The notes below the pieces were generated by a model, which saw only the letters and a program-made list of their open reading frames with translations, made no database searches and had not been told where the DNA came from. From Beroe forskalii (Eukaryota; Ctenophora; Nuda; Beroida; Beroidae), in contig WFMF01000175.1 in NCBI GenBank assembly GCA_011033025.1, forward strand, positions 186,001 through 250,000: a DNA stretch of 64,000 nucleotides. Direction: 5' to 3'. Below are positions 1-11,400 of the stretch, piece after piece. The position numbers were made by a program, and so were the translations under genes. Position 1 is the stretch's first letter; the number at the start of each line of letters is the position of its first letter.

Positions 1-394
1 ACCGATTAAGATTTCGAGGGTGAAGGTTCCACATCTGATATATCTTCAGGGAGGGGTGTTGATCGTCTTTTTGAAGATGTGTGGAGTTTAATATGAATGA
101 ACTAGGTAGGATCAGATGACAGAGTGGACTAGCAACCTGAATTAAGAAATTGTTTTAATGTAAGGAGAGATGGTCACTGCATGATTGCTTATTTGCTTCA
201 TGATTTAATTAAAGATTATCTTCATGATTCCTATCTAGGTGTGATTCTTCTATCTACATTATACAAAAACAGTACCTTTATTCTGCAAAGTAGCTCCGTG
301 AAATGAGGGATATAGGTATCGCAGGCCCAGGATCCAGCACACTTTCCACGGATCAAGGGGTCACCGTGGGATAAAGGAGTACATCACAGGACAG
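1..394. other. No gene seen
   Basis: AT-rich sequence with no open frame of note, leading into the minisatellite. Confidence 0.5.
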
Positions 395-2150
395 ATGAGT
401 GTATCCCAGGATCAAGGTGTCTCTTACAGGATCAAGGAGTCTCTCTCAGGATCAAGGAGTCTTTCTCAGGATCATGGAGACTCTCACAGGATCAGGGAAA
501 CTCTCCTAGGATCAAGGACACTCTCTCAGGATCAAGGAAACTCTCTCAGGATCAAGGACACTCTCTCAGGATCAAGGAGACTCTCTCAGGATCAGGGAGA
601 CTCTCTCAGGAGTCAGGATCAAGGAGACTCTCTCAGGATCAAGGAGACTCCAAAGATCATGGAGATTATCTCAGGATCAAGAAGACTCTCTCAGGATCAA
701 GGAGACTCTCTCAGGATCAAGGAGACTCTCTCAGGAACAAGGAGACTCTCTCAGGAACAAGGAGACTCCAAAGATCATTGAGATTCTCTCAGGAACAAGG
801 AGACTCTCTCAGGATCAAGGAGACTCCAAAGATCATGGAGACTCTCCAGGATCAAGGAAACTCTCCCAGGATCAGGGAAACTCTCTCAGGAGTCAGGATC
901 AAGGAGACTCTCTCAGGATCAGGGAGACTCTCTCAGGATCAAGGAGACTCTCTCAGGAACAAGGAGACTCTCCAAAGATCATTGAGACTCTCTCAGGATC
1001 AAGGAGACTCCAAAGATCATGGAGATTATCTCAGGATCAAGAAGACTCTCTCAGGAGTCAGGATCAAGGAGACTCTCTCAGGATCAAGGAGACTCTCTCA
1101 GGAACAAGGAGACTCCAAAGATCATGGAGATTATCTCAGGATCAAAAAGACTCTCTCAGGATCAAGGAGACTCTCCCAGAATCAAGGAGGAATCAAGGAT
1201 CATGGAGATTCTTCCCTCAGGATCAAGAGACCCTCTCAGGATCAAGGAGACTCTCTCAGGATCATGGAGACTCTCCCAGGATCATGGAGACTCTCTCAGG
1301 ATCAAGGAGACTCTCTCAGGATCAAGGAGACTCTCTCAGGATCAAGGAGACTCTCTCAGGATCAAGGAGACTCTCTCAGGATCAAGGAGACTCTCTCAGG
1401 ATCAAGGAGACTCTCTCAGGAACAAGGAGACTCTCCAAAGATCATTGAGATTCTCTCAGGAACAAGGAGACTCTCTCAGGATCAAGGAGACTCTCTCAGA
1501 ATCAAGGAGACTCTCTCAGGATCAAGGAGACTCCAAAGATCATGGAGATTATCTCAGGATCAAGAATACTCTCTCAGGATCAAGGAGACTCTCCCAGAAT
1601 CAAGGAGACTCTTAGGATCCTTGAGTCTTCCCTAGAATCATAGAGACCCTCTCAGGATCCTTGATGCTTCCCTAGGATCATGGACACTCTCCCAGGATCA
1701 TGGAGACTCTCTCAGGATCCTTGAGTCTTCCCTAAGATCATGGAGACTCTCCCAGGATCATGGAGACTCTCCCAGGATCAAGGAGACTCTCTGTGATGAA
1801 GGCATGTAGCCTGGAATCTGGATGACAGTCTGTCCCAAGATAGAAGAGCCTTCACTGCTGGTTCAAGGATTCTTTTCCAGTGTCATCCCAGGACAGATGA
1901 GTGTATCCCAATATCAAGGAGGCTATCCCAGTCCAGGATCAAGGAGACTCTTCTAGGATGAAGAACTCAAAGCCAGGAACAAGGAAACAGTCCTATAGGA
2001 TGAAGGAGTGTATCCTGGGATAAATGAGACTTTCAGATGAAGGAGTCTTTCAAGGAGAGAAGGAGTCTTTCCCAGGATCAAGGAGTATCTCCCTTAAGGA
2101 TCATGGAGTCTTTCCCAGGATCAATGAATCTCTCCCAGGATCAAGGATGT
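395..2150. repeat. 20-bp minisatellite, degenerate at its right end
   Basis: Tandem copies of a 20-bp unit close to aggatcaaggagactctctc, nearly exact from about 480 to 1600. Variants (aacaagg, atcatgg, caaagatcat) are interspersed in a higher-order pattern, and copies become degenerate after about 1620. The unit has no stop codon in any forward frame, so long forward open frames with a 20-residue period run through it. I take these as a by-product of the repeat, not as genes. Confidence 0.95.
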
Positions 2151-2440
2151 TGGTAAGTTAGAGTACAGCTATGATAAGGTAACTAAACACATGCAGACAT
2201 CAGAATATTCAAACTGACTAAACTTGTGTAATCTTTGGCAAATCAACAACTGAAATTAAACAAGAAATTTCTTATTTCATTGCTTATATGCACCAATTTG
2301 AACTATAAATATTTGCTGATACTAACAAGCTTCAAAATTGAACTAAAATTGCATAAAAATATCGACCTAATAACCCATTTCCATATTATGAAATATTATG
2401 ATATTCTATAAAATTTTTGCTCGATTTCGCAATGGTGGAC
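2151..2440. other. AT-rich spacer, nothing recognised
   Basis: Unique-looking AT-rich sequence between the minisatellite and the GC-rich repeat cluster. No coding signal. Confidence 0.4.
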
Positions 2441-2975
2441 GTTAGAATGCGCGGCGCAGCGCAATTAGGATTCGGATCGCGAATGTCACGTCGAACTCTG
2501 ACTTGCTAAACACATATATCCCTGTCTGCGATGCGCGGCGCGCGCGTACACACACCTATGCGGACTTAAGAAAATTCTGACTTGTACGGCGCTCGCGACC
2601 GCCGAATTTCCGCGCACCCAGTGCCGCGGCCGGGCTGGGGGTGCCTATAGTGTGGCGCTACATACACCTATGCGGGTTCAGGAAAAGCAGAGTGCATGCG
2701 GGGAAAAGCTGACCATCTGCTGCTAGTGCTCTGCGGCTGAGAGGAACCCCTGATCTTGCTAAACACGTATATCCCTGTTAAGGTTTGCGTTCCTAAGACC
2801 GCATAGCTGTGTGTACGCGCTGCACGCTGCTGGGGAAGCGCGCCGCGCGAGCCACACAAGGATGTTCGTGTCCAGCAAAGATTTGCGTTGCGCGGCGCGG
2901 CGCACTCCCTCAGAAGGGATCAAGAGCCGCGCGCGTACGTACACCTATGTGGGCTTAGAAACCCCTGGTCAGGAG
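2441..2975. repeat. Cluster of GC-rich dispersed repeats
   Basis: Several copies of a unit of about 65 bp that starts near tgctaaacacgtatatccct, passes through a CpG-rich cgcgcg stretch, and ends near acacacctatgcgggcttag (2500-2575, 2640-2690, 2755-2830, 2860-2960). The same unit recurs at 61140-61205, 61615-61680, 61765-61840 and, inverted, at 63966-64000. Function unknown. Confidence 0.75.
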
Positions 2976-3089
2976 AAAATTACGCCGCGCATTGACAAAC
3001 CAAGCCGCACGGAGGAGTTTGACATAACAACTGACAATTTGATATTTATTGTTTGTTTGCGAATTCGTTTATTTTGGTTTTATGTGCAG

Positions 3090-3350
3090 TACGGTGGCCG
3101 AGCAGGCTCACTTTTTTTACATAAAAAATTTTTCATAAAAAATTTTTTTATAAAAATTTTTACTTGAAAAATTTTTTATATAAATTTTTTTGATCCTCTT
3201 TGTCCAACCCCGTGGCCGAGGAGGATCACTTTTTACTATAAAAAATTTTCAAGAAAAAAAAAACATGAAAAAATTTTTAGGCTCACTTTTTTTTTATGTA
3301 AAAAAAGTGAGCCTCTTCGTCCATGCCCGTGGCCGAGGAGGCTCACTCAG
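3090..3350. repeat. AT-hairpin repeat with ggccgag-aggctcact motifs
   Basis: Three copies of gtggccgagSaggMtcact (near 3093, 3212, 3330) separated by poly-A/T stretches able to fold back. Probably a small foldback or tandem repeat. Confidence 0.6.
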
Positions 3351-3611
3351 GGCATCACTTTTTCAATAAAAACTCGCGTGCGCGCTCAAATCCCGCGCTG
3401 AAGTGCTTGTAAGAGAATGGTAGCGTGTTCCATAATGTTCGAAATTCATGCACATTTGATAAATAAGCGGTCGAGATGTCGTCATTATCAGACTTCTATA
3501 TAGTAAGTTAATTACGCCTCATAGCTTATTTTAATATGGTGCATAGCAGAATCGACAAGCTGCCACACTTAAGTACGAATTCGACTACGGACAAAGGTCA
3601 CCATATTCGTA

Positions 3612-3655
3612 TACCTTAGTACAGAATATTTATACGAAATATTCTGTACTAAGGT
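3612..3655. repeat. Short perfect hairpin
   Basis: accttagtacagaatattt is followed after a few bases by its reverse complement (19-bp arms). Non-coding. Confidence 0.8.
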
Positions 3656-4261
3656 AATTCAAAGTTTTCACATTTATTCGTCTTTATCAGAAACTCAACC
3701 AGGAGAGCTGACCGGTACTGATAGCCCCATTTCATACCTAACTATCCAGGTGTCCCGAAAGGCATAACAAAATTAAATCAATATTCGAGGTATATGGCGA
3801 CCGATACGTCAGTACTTCAGTTAAATATACGGCGACCGTTGGAGTTCTTCATTTAATTTTTAAGATGCGTGAGTCGTGACTCGTAAGTATTAATGGTCTC
3901 ACAGAGGCATTTTGAAAGAACGTATTACAATAACATTCTGTAATTTTCCTTGACAAAACGAAGCTTTGTCAAGGAGTTTTAATCTTGTCGTGCCTTTAGG
4001 GTCCCTGATACAATTTTGGTTCAGTTCTGGTATAGCTAATTTGAAATGAAAGAAGTTCAGTAACAAATTTGAAGAGACAAAATAATACACTTCATATATT
4101 TAGTTCATTAATTGTCCAATTATATTCCACAATCATTATAGATACAATGAGTATATCTTTCAAAATTCTTATCACCACTCCCGTTCAAATAACTCCTACT
4201 ATGCCGTTAAAAGGAGAATATAACTGGCATTTTCACGGGCGTGCAAATTTAGGAATCATGT
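3656..4261. other. No gene seen
   Basis: AT-rich, with only short open frames lacking codon structure. Confidence 0.4.
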
Positions 4262-4457
4262 AATATACGGTAAATGCACACTTGCGAGTGGGATCCATGC
4301 AATAAATGCACGACCTTGCTAGTGGGATTCATGAAATAAATGCACCAGCTTGCGAGTGCATTAATTGAAGTCATTGCACGAGCTTGCGATTGCAATTACG
4401 ATGGTTATTCTAATACCCATGTGAGCATTTACTGTATCAATACCCTGCCATATACGA
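4262..4457. repeat. Foldback repeat, copy 1
   Basis: Bounded by tatacggtaaatgcacac on the left and a diverged inverse (gagcatttactgtat then gccatata) on the right. The interior has repeated cttgcgagtg / ataaatgcac blocks. A copy in the opposite orientation lies at 46290-46487, in an intron of IgR-B. Confidence 0.75.
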
Positions 4458-5611
4458 AACAATGAAAAGCAAACGCTATAAAAACAATTCATACGAATCA
4501 GTGTTTCATATGAATCATCGTGTCAAGAATTATATGTACATCATACATTATTTCTTTATATCATGATCGAAGAGGTTGAAAAAGTTGACACTCCCTTCGC
4601 CATTCGTTAATTCATAAAAAAGTCAATGTAGCATAAATGCCTAATCATAGCGCCATGGTATTATGTAACAAATAAATACAGAGGCCAATGATCACAACAT
4701 GCTTAAGCGGGAGTATAGACTATAGTACATCGAGCAATGGGAATGACGCCAATATGCATGTATATTTAATATCTATACCAATCTTAAAACCCTAACTTAA
4801 AACTCAAGAAATAAACTCTGACACATCAAACACGGCAGCAAAAAGATATGAAACATAACAAAACAAAATCATAAAATGGACCACAAGTCTGTGTTATCTT
4901 TATTTTGATCCCCAGACTGGGGATACAGATTACATTGTGCTCCATCCCTGCTTCCACCAGATATAGAGGTGATATTATATATATTTTAGAAATTTTTATC
5001 TTGCGTTAATAATCTATATTAATAATTTCAGAGTGTTCGTGCATCTGTCTGTCTGTCTGTCTGTCTATGTAAAATGACTATTTAAGAAGTGCATTTGATA
5101 TTTTGATCGTTTTTCGGGAAAATCTTCTCCCAATTAAGGGGCTTATTACTATTTAAGGAAAATTTGAATTGGACCATCCGTTGATTAGTTATTTGCATAA
5201 TAAATATCATGCGTTTACTAATGCTAATATATGCTATGGAAAGGCAATATTATATAGGTGATCTCAAATTACGAAGTATGTTGTGCGGTGCATTTCCGCG
5301 AATATCTGTAATCCTCGGTAAGCGGTAATGGTGATCCAATTACTTAACAAATTCCAAGATGAGATCATAAAGCAAGTAGCTGTTGGCTGCTGGATACAAG
5401 ATGAACCAAAGGTATCAGGTTGATTGTTTCATGAATCTTCGCGGGCAAACGCTATAACAAATAAACTGTTATTGCAGAAATGAGGATTCCTTTAGAATTG
5501 GGAAAAGGTCGAAAAAGTTGTGATATTGCTTAAAAATTTAAAGGGAAATGCTCGAAACGTTAAAGAAAAGGTCGCTTGAAGAGTCTGCAGTGGGTTTCTC
5601 TGATTTCTGAG
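4458..5611. other. Unique AT-rich sequence with a (TCTG)n microsatellite
   Basis: A short (tctg)n run lies near 5047-5066. I see no coding exon. Confidence 0.45.
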
Positions 5612-6531
5612 GTAGGGGAGATAGGCGGCAAATGGGACAAAAATTTGAGATGAACATTTTGAATGAAAGGATCTACGCTTTGTGTGAAATTTATGTTCCA
5701 GGATACTCGAATTGTGGAAATATGTTCTGTTGCACATTCCAAGGTCATTAATATGAAGGGTTTCTGAGATAATGAGCTGTCCCATTTGACGGACAGGTGT
5801 CCCATTTTATAAGTGCCATGATTAACAAATGGGACACCCTGTCCCATCACGCAAAAACCAGTCCCCATAGTTGTCTGCTGCCTGATATTGGGTGTCTGAT
5901 GTCATTTTGATATTTTTGTGCATTAGAAATGGACTTTTTTGATCAGATTTGAAAAACCATGCAAATGCCATAATCAGTTTTAGCCTGGAATAAGAGAAAA
6001 TTTTCGAAGTTGATGAGAAATGCCGAATACACCAGTACGCTGTTCCATGATGAAAAATACGCTATTTCTATTAATTCAAGTTGGTCAAAAAGCAATAATA
6101 CGTTTAATGAGATGGAAATATCCTGCCGAAAGGGTGTCCCATTTTCCAAATTTCGATCTGTCCCATTTGACCATTTCACATGGCATGCATAATTCGCATA
6201 ATATATTCTGAATATTAGAGAAGCAACGTTTTTTGACGTTTGAATAACATCATAAGATGTCTGATATCGGCTATAAAACCGAAAAAGCGACCTAAAACAA
6301 TAATGCGAACACAACAGTCGAAATGAAAATCTCAACTTCCTAGTTCTGATGACTTCGTTCAGCTTTGTAGCCTTAAACCGATTCTTATTGCATTCAACCT
6401 GCAATTAATTCCCATCTATGTTCCACTAATTGGAACATATTCAAAGGTCTCATGTTACATAGTGACCAAAATTAAGTGAGATATGAAGCTGTCCCATTTG
6501 ACATACTGTCCCATTTGCCTATCTCCCCTAC
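5612..6531. mobile_element. Terminal-inverted-repeat element (MITE-like)
   Basis: The left end gtaggggagataggc-gg-caaatgggac is matched by the inverse at the right end (gtcccatttgcctatctcc, then cctac). The interior contains further gtcccattt / aaatgggac blocks. At about 920 bp with no transposase frame it looks non-autonomous. Target-site duplication is not clear. Confidence 0.7.
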
Positions 6532-6547
6532 AGGAGGTTTGTTTCAG

Positions 6548-6647
6548 NNNNNNNNNNNNNNNNNNNNNNNNNNNNNNNNNNNNNNNNNNNNNNNNNNNNN
6601 NNNNNNNNNNNNNNNNNNNNNNNNNNNNNNNNNNNNNNNNNNNNNNN
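6548..6647. other. Assembly gap (100 N)
   Basis: Exactly 100 N, the usual placeholder for a gap of unknown size. It lies 16 bp beyond the right end of the TIR element. Confidence 0.99.
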
Positions 6648-8323
6648 TAGTCCCTCTACTTCTCTATTATAGGCACCTCATCATTGGAGACCTATGATTA
6701 ACAGAAGTCTCACTGTCACTGTACATATCTGCTAAGGGGAATTCACCCTCACCAGGTACATCCTTGCTCAGAGCACCTTCATGAAACCAGTTAAGGGCAC
6801 TGACCCCCAACCGTGCACATCCCCTGACCTTACATCCCTGGCCTTACATCCCTGACCTTACATCCCCTGAGATTACACCCCTACTTAGAATCTATAGAGG
6901 AAAGCGGGGATCAATCATCACAGTTCGAGGATTACTGCGACATTTACCCCCCCCTGACATTATATTCCTCGATGAATCAACACATTGATTCGCGGCTTAA
7001 TCAAGGTTTCTAAGTGGGATGAACCTCTTCTGAACCAAGATGTTCCGTTTCGTGTTCAAGCCATCTGCCCTGTAAACAAGGAGGAACGAGAGGATCCAGA
7101 TCATCACCCGGAACTTCTCCAGACCTTTTGCTGACAGCTTCCTGACTACGACAACATGTCTTATACAGTTTTTTAGTTTTATATGAGATCTTTTGTTTTG
7201 ATAAAATAACGTGTGATATACATATACAATTACTATAAAATTATTGTAATATCCAAATCCTGTTTAACACATTTTAGTAATGGGTGATCAAGTGACGGGA
7301 GATCAAGTGTCGGGGGATGTAATGTCGGATGGTCAGATGTATTGCATGCTGAACTACATGAGAGGCCTAAGCCTATCCTAGGAAACATTGCGAACTATAA
7401 AGCCATAGTACTTGAACTGCATAAACTATTTGGGACTGCTAGGCAAGGGCTCGTGAATGTCATCCCAAGGTTATATACTTCCAGGGAGACAGTCAAAAGA
7501 ATCGAGTGTTTCATACGTGAACAGGAAATAGTTCCTAGCGTGGCAGGGAATCAGGGATAAGACAATATGACTATAATGGAATACACTTGAACTTCTCAAG
7601 GGTTTAAAGTTAAAACTGCATATCCTTGACCATTAGCAACTTTCAAGTCTTACTTTCTTTGATTTTGTCGTCAACATAAAACAGCAATTTATATAAATGT
7701 ATGGAGCTTGGGCATTCTTCAAGCACAAGGGCAAATTTCGACTGTTTCAACGACCTTGACTGACACATTTGACACCCCCACCAATCAAATTAGCAGGAAA
7801 ATGTCAGTTATAGAAATTATAACAACTTTTTCTCTCACAACTTTCGACTATAATGCTTCTGGCCGAAACCAGGAATAAAAAAGGAAAAAACGGCCAAACG
7901 GCCAACGGCCAATTAGCCGAAACAGCAAATTTTTAAGACGGTTGGCCGTTGGTCGGTGGATCCCCCCACCCTAGCCAGAAAGGGGTGGGAGTAATATGGA
8001 CTTGATCAAGCTAATGTAAACACCGCGATGAAAACTTCAGAGGGTTAATCTTTAATGAATTAATTGTTTGGCGTTGTCAGCTACCACCTAAATAAATTTT
8101 AATATTTAAAATAATGGGTCTGACAACGTCAGACACTGGAAAATTAACGTCTCACTTTGAAAGCTGTGCAGATACCACTGCCAACTCAAAAAGTGGTTAA
8201 GAGCTCGAGGTATTATATTATCGGATGAAACGCTCGAACATGACCAATGGTTTTTACCTCGCTGAAAAAAGGCTGATACATTTCAAATGTACCACCATTT
8301 CACCATAGAAATATCCATTATTT
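6648..8323. other. Intergenic region downstream of IgR-A
   Basis: Contains C-rich repeats of ccctgaccttacatc type (about 6800-6890), a partly inverse gatcaagtgWcgggRgat series (7285-7330) and a ggcc-rich foldback (7858-7970). A 72-codon plus-strand open frame (7342-7560) has no recognisable domain. I found no further tail exon of IgR-A here. A possible ATTAAA polyadenylation signal for IgR-A is at 8097-8102 (minus). Confidence 0.5.
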
Positions 8324-8425
8324 TCATTTTACCTCTGGGTCTGTGGCAGGTTCTGTGTTAGGGGCAGCAGCAGCTTTAGCTGCTGAGATTGGTCTGTACT
8401 TGCTGATCACTCCTCGTTTGTCGTC
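8324..8425 (-). CDS. IgR-A exon 30: tail exon 3, likely terminal
   Basis: Phase 0 at entry; reads KRGVISKYRPIS, as in IgR-B 34380-34463. A donor-like gtaaaa follows Asp-Pro-Glu at 8333, but read-through meets TGA after only two codons (8324-8326). I found no later exon before the N gap, so the tail probably ends here. A downstream exon lost in the gap cannot be excluded. Confidence 0.7.
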   Translation of the reverse strand, partial: DDKRGVISKYRPISAAKAAAAPNTEPATDPEVK

Positions 8426-11400
8426 CTAATAGAGAGGTTTTTAGAAAATTTTTGTTAGATTTTTAAATTTTTAGCAAGTGAAGATCGCTCGATTGATGGA
8501 GAGCTCGGTAAAGACACAAACAGGGTTGGTAATAAATCGGCACCCCTGCTGCTATTTCTAATACGCCAAGTAAGATCAAATGCTTGGGATTTTTACCTCT
8601 TTCCAAGGTGGAGGTCGGGCCAGTGAGGCATATGTTGCATCAGAACCGGTTCTATTAATCTGGGAATTGGAAAAGAATTTCACAAATATAATACTTCACA
8701 AATAGAGTGATGATTCATCATACAGGAAATTAACTTTCCGAGCGTTATATCTGAAAATACTTCGGAACTCTCAATTTTCAGTTCCTCAGGTCTGGAAATT
8801 ATGATATATTTTAAGGACCAGTCTACCATACTTTTCCAGCTGTGCAACCGCCTCGACCTCGTCTCAGCGCTATCAGCAGAGCTCTTATTAAAGTGAGAAT
8901 GCTCCGATGCTTCCAAAGGTGTCAATGATACAAAGACACATGGCTGATCGGGCACAGTTGTCCAAAACAGGGGGTCAAGATATCATAGCCAAATTGTGCC
9001 TATTTTTGGTCAACTGTAAATCGTTTTAAACTTATTTGTAACCCAAAAATAGTTTCAACACTTTTGGCACTCAAAACCTCCTAAAATATTTTTTCGTCGA
9101 ATTTTCGGGTATTTTGATTCCCAAAAGCACACCTGGGTTCAAATTATTTAACACAAGGGTAGATATTCAATCTCATGCGGTATAAAAATGCTTTAAAGAG
9201 AAAGCCAATAGCCTAACGATGCCAGAACTTTTTGAATTTCAAAAAAATATTGATCACAAGCAAAGTTATGACAATTTTAACACCAAAAATCAGGAAAAAT
9301 TCCAAAAATATGTTGCTTTTCTATACTTGATAGCCTTAAATAGTCGATTTTTGTGAATATTGAGCCAATCACATCGATATCATAGTCTCAAATGACTTAT
9401 TTAGCTCTGCTGTGACTATTTCTAAAGTATTCAATCATTTTTGACTTCATTTGGCTTACAAATTTCACAAAAATGCAAATTTTTGGCCTCCAGATTTCTT
9501 GAAAAATTGTTAAAAATCGGCAATTTTTTCGTTTAAAAATTAATTTTCTGAAAAAGCCCCAAAAAACCCCAACTAGGTCTTTACAGCATCTGTTAGAGTA
9601 TGAATCAAGCTTTCAAATGGTACTAAGGAATAAAGCGCCCCATGGCGCCCCAACAACAATATGTGGTGGTTTATGCCCAAAAAATTCCAAAAAATAGGAC
9701 CAAAAATTTAAAAAATCCTAAAAATTTGGTATAAAACATATTAAAAAACGGATTTTTGCATCTTATTCAACAGAAAATGAACTTTCTGGAGCAGTTATCA
9801 TTACAGCACAGTTTATCAACAATTTCCAGCTATTTTAAGCCTTTCAAGTGATATTTTGACTGCCAAAAATGAAAAAAATTGACAGCCTAAATTTTCTGCA
9901 TTTTCAGCAGATCATAACTTTTTGCTTATAACAGATTTTTAATTACAGTTTTTTGCATTGGGAGCAGAAACTATCTAACTAACTATTTAAATTAAAGAAT
10001 TATGATTTAGAGGAAGTCGGTTTTTTGCCTAAGATATCATGGTGGACAACTGTGTCGGGTCCGTATATTGGTTTCGACTTGCAGAGCTTTTGAGAGGGTT
10101 AGCATCTTTTAAAAGCTCATTTGCCTTTACAACAATATGGACCCGATCAGGCATGTGGCTCTCAGAGCTTCATTTTACGTTCGGCAAGTGAAAGAATGGT
10201 ACAAATGCGTTCGTCTCGTCAAGACGAATCACCCCCACCACCTAATTATTACCCGGTTGTCAATGAGGGTGTCTGTTTAGCACCCTTGACACCAGCTGCT
10301 GGACTGGTGCCAATTATTGTACCAATCAACACAAGTCGGCTACGCCTCGATTGATTGGTACAGTTATCAACACTCGGCTTCGCCTTGTACAATTATTACA
10401 ACAGTACCACTACATGCTCCGTGATATAATTACCCGGTTATTTGAGAGAGTGTCTGCACCAGCTGCTGGAGTACTGGCCATGTTGTTCATGGGCTGCCCA
10501 TCAGCTCCAAACGCCGCGTTCCTGAGATGGAAATATCAAAGACGATTATTAAAAGTGTTTAGTTTTGTAGGAATTTTAAGTATTGTTAAAGGTATATATC
10601 TATGAAACGAAACAAATTAAATTAGTTGGTATGGTAAATTAGTTGGTATGGTTTATCTTAAAGTCACATTTAAAAGTATGTGTAAGATAATTTAAGTATA
10701 TCGGCTTTTTATGAAGGAGAAATAAATTAATCATATTGATATAAGGTGTCTACTCTTCATTGATCAAGTTGATCAAAAACTACTCACGGGTATTGTAGGC
10801 CAGAGTTGACGGTATACACATCTGGTTTCTTGGATGCTTCTGGGAACAGGAAAAGAAAAAGATTACTCATTATTTTGCATTGGTTTAAATTAAAAGAATT
10901 CGGTCATCCTTGAAGCTGTCAAATTATAGAAAAAGAGAGTATAGTCTTGTCCGCAATTAAATTTAAACCTAAATAAATGCATAATGATACTGAGAACCAT
11001 AGTTCTCCATATAAGGAAGTAAAGGCTATTCATAGAACTGTACTTACTTTTGCATTGAGGCACTAAGAAAACCAGAAGGAGCACAATGATAACAAGGGCT
11101 CCTATTCCACCACCGATTCCTATCTGAAGAGCAGGTGCAACAACTGAAGGGTGTTTTTGTATTCAAGAGACTGAAATTCAAACGATATAACTGACTAACT
11201 GATACGAGAGAGTTGTAATCAGAAGCTTTCAAAAATCTTGAGACTATCGCATTGTTTTTGTAGTTCAGAAGCTCGAACTGTGAGGTTCGAGAATGGTTCA
11301 CACTCCTTACATATCGGACAGTGAAAAGCAAATTTATCACAGAAAAATCAAAAAATGAAAGGTAAAACTTCCTCAGATCCTGAGAAGAAAACGGAAATTG

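Noticed and set aside
395..1635. Three overlapping forward open frames of 128, 285 and 198 codons
   Set aside because: They are all readings of the 20-bp minisatellite in different frames, with no codon bias or domain.
5943..6404. 153-codon minus-strand open frame
   Set aside because: Lies inside the TIR element at 5612-6531, with no recognisable domain and overlapping plus-strand frames of similar quality.
6548..6647. Low-complexity repeat
   Set aside because: It is 100 N placeholders, not sequence.
7342..7560. 72-codon plus-strand open frame
   Set aside because: No domain, no splice context, and flanked by simple repeats. I could not support it as an exon.
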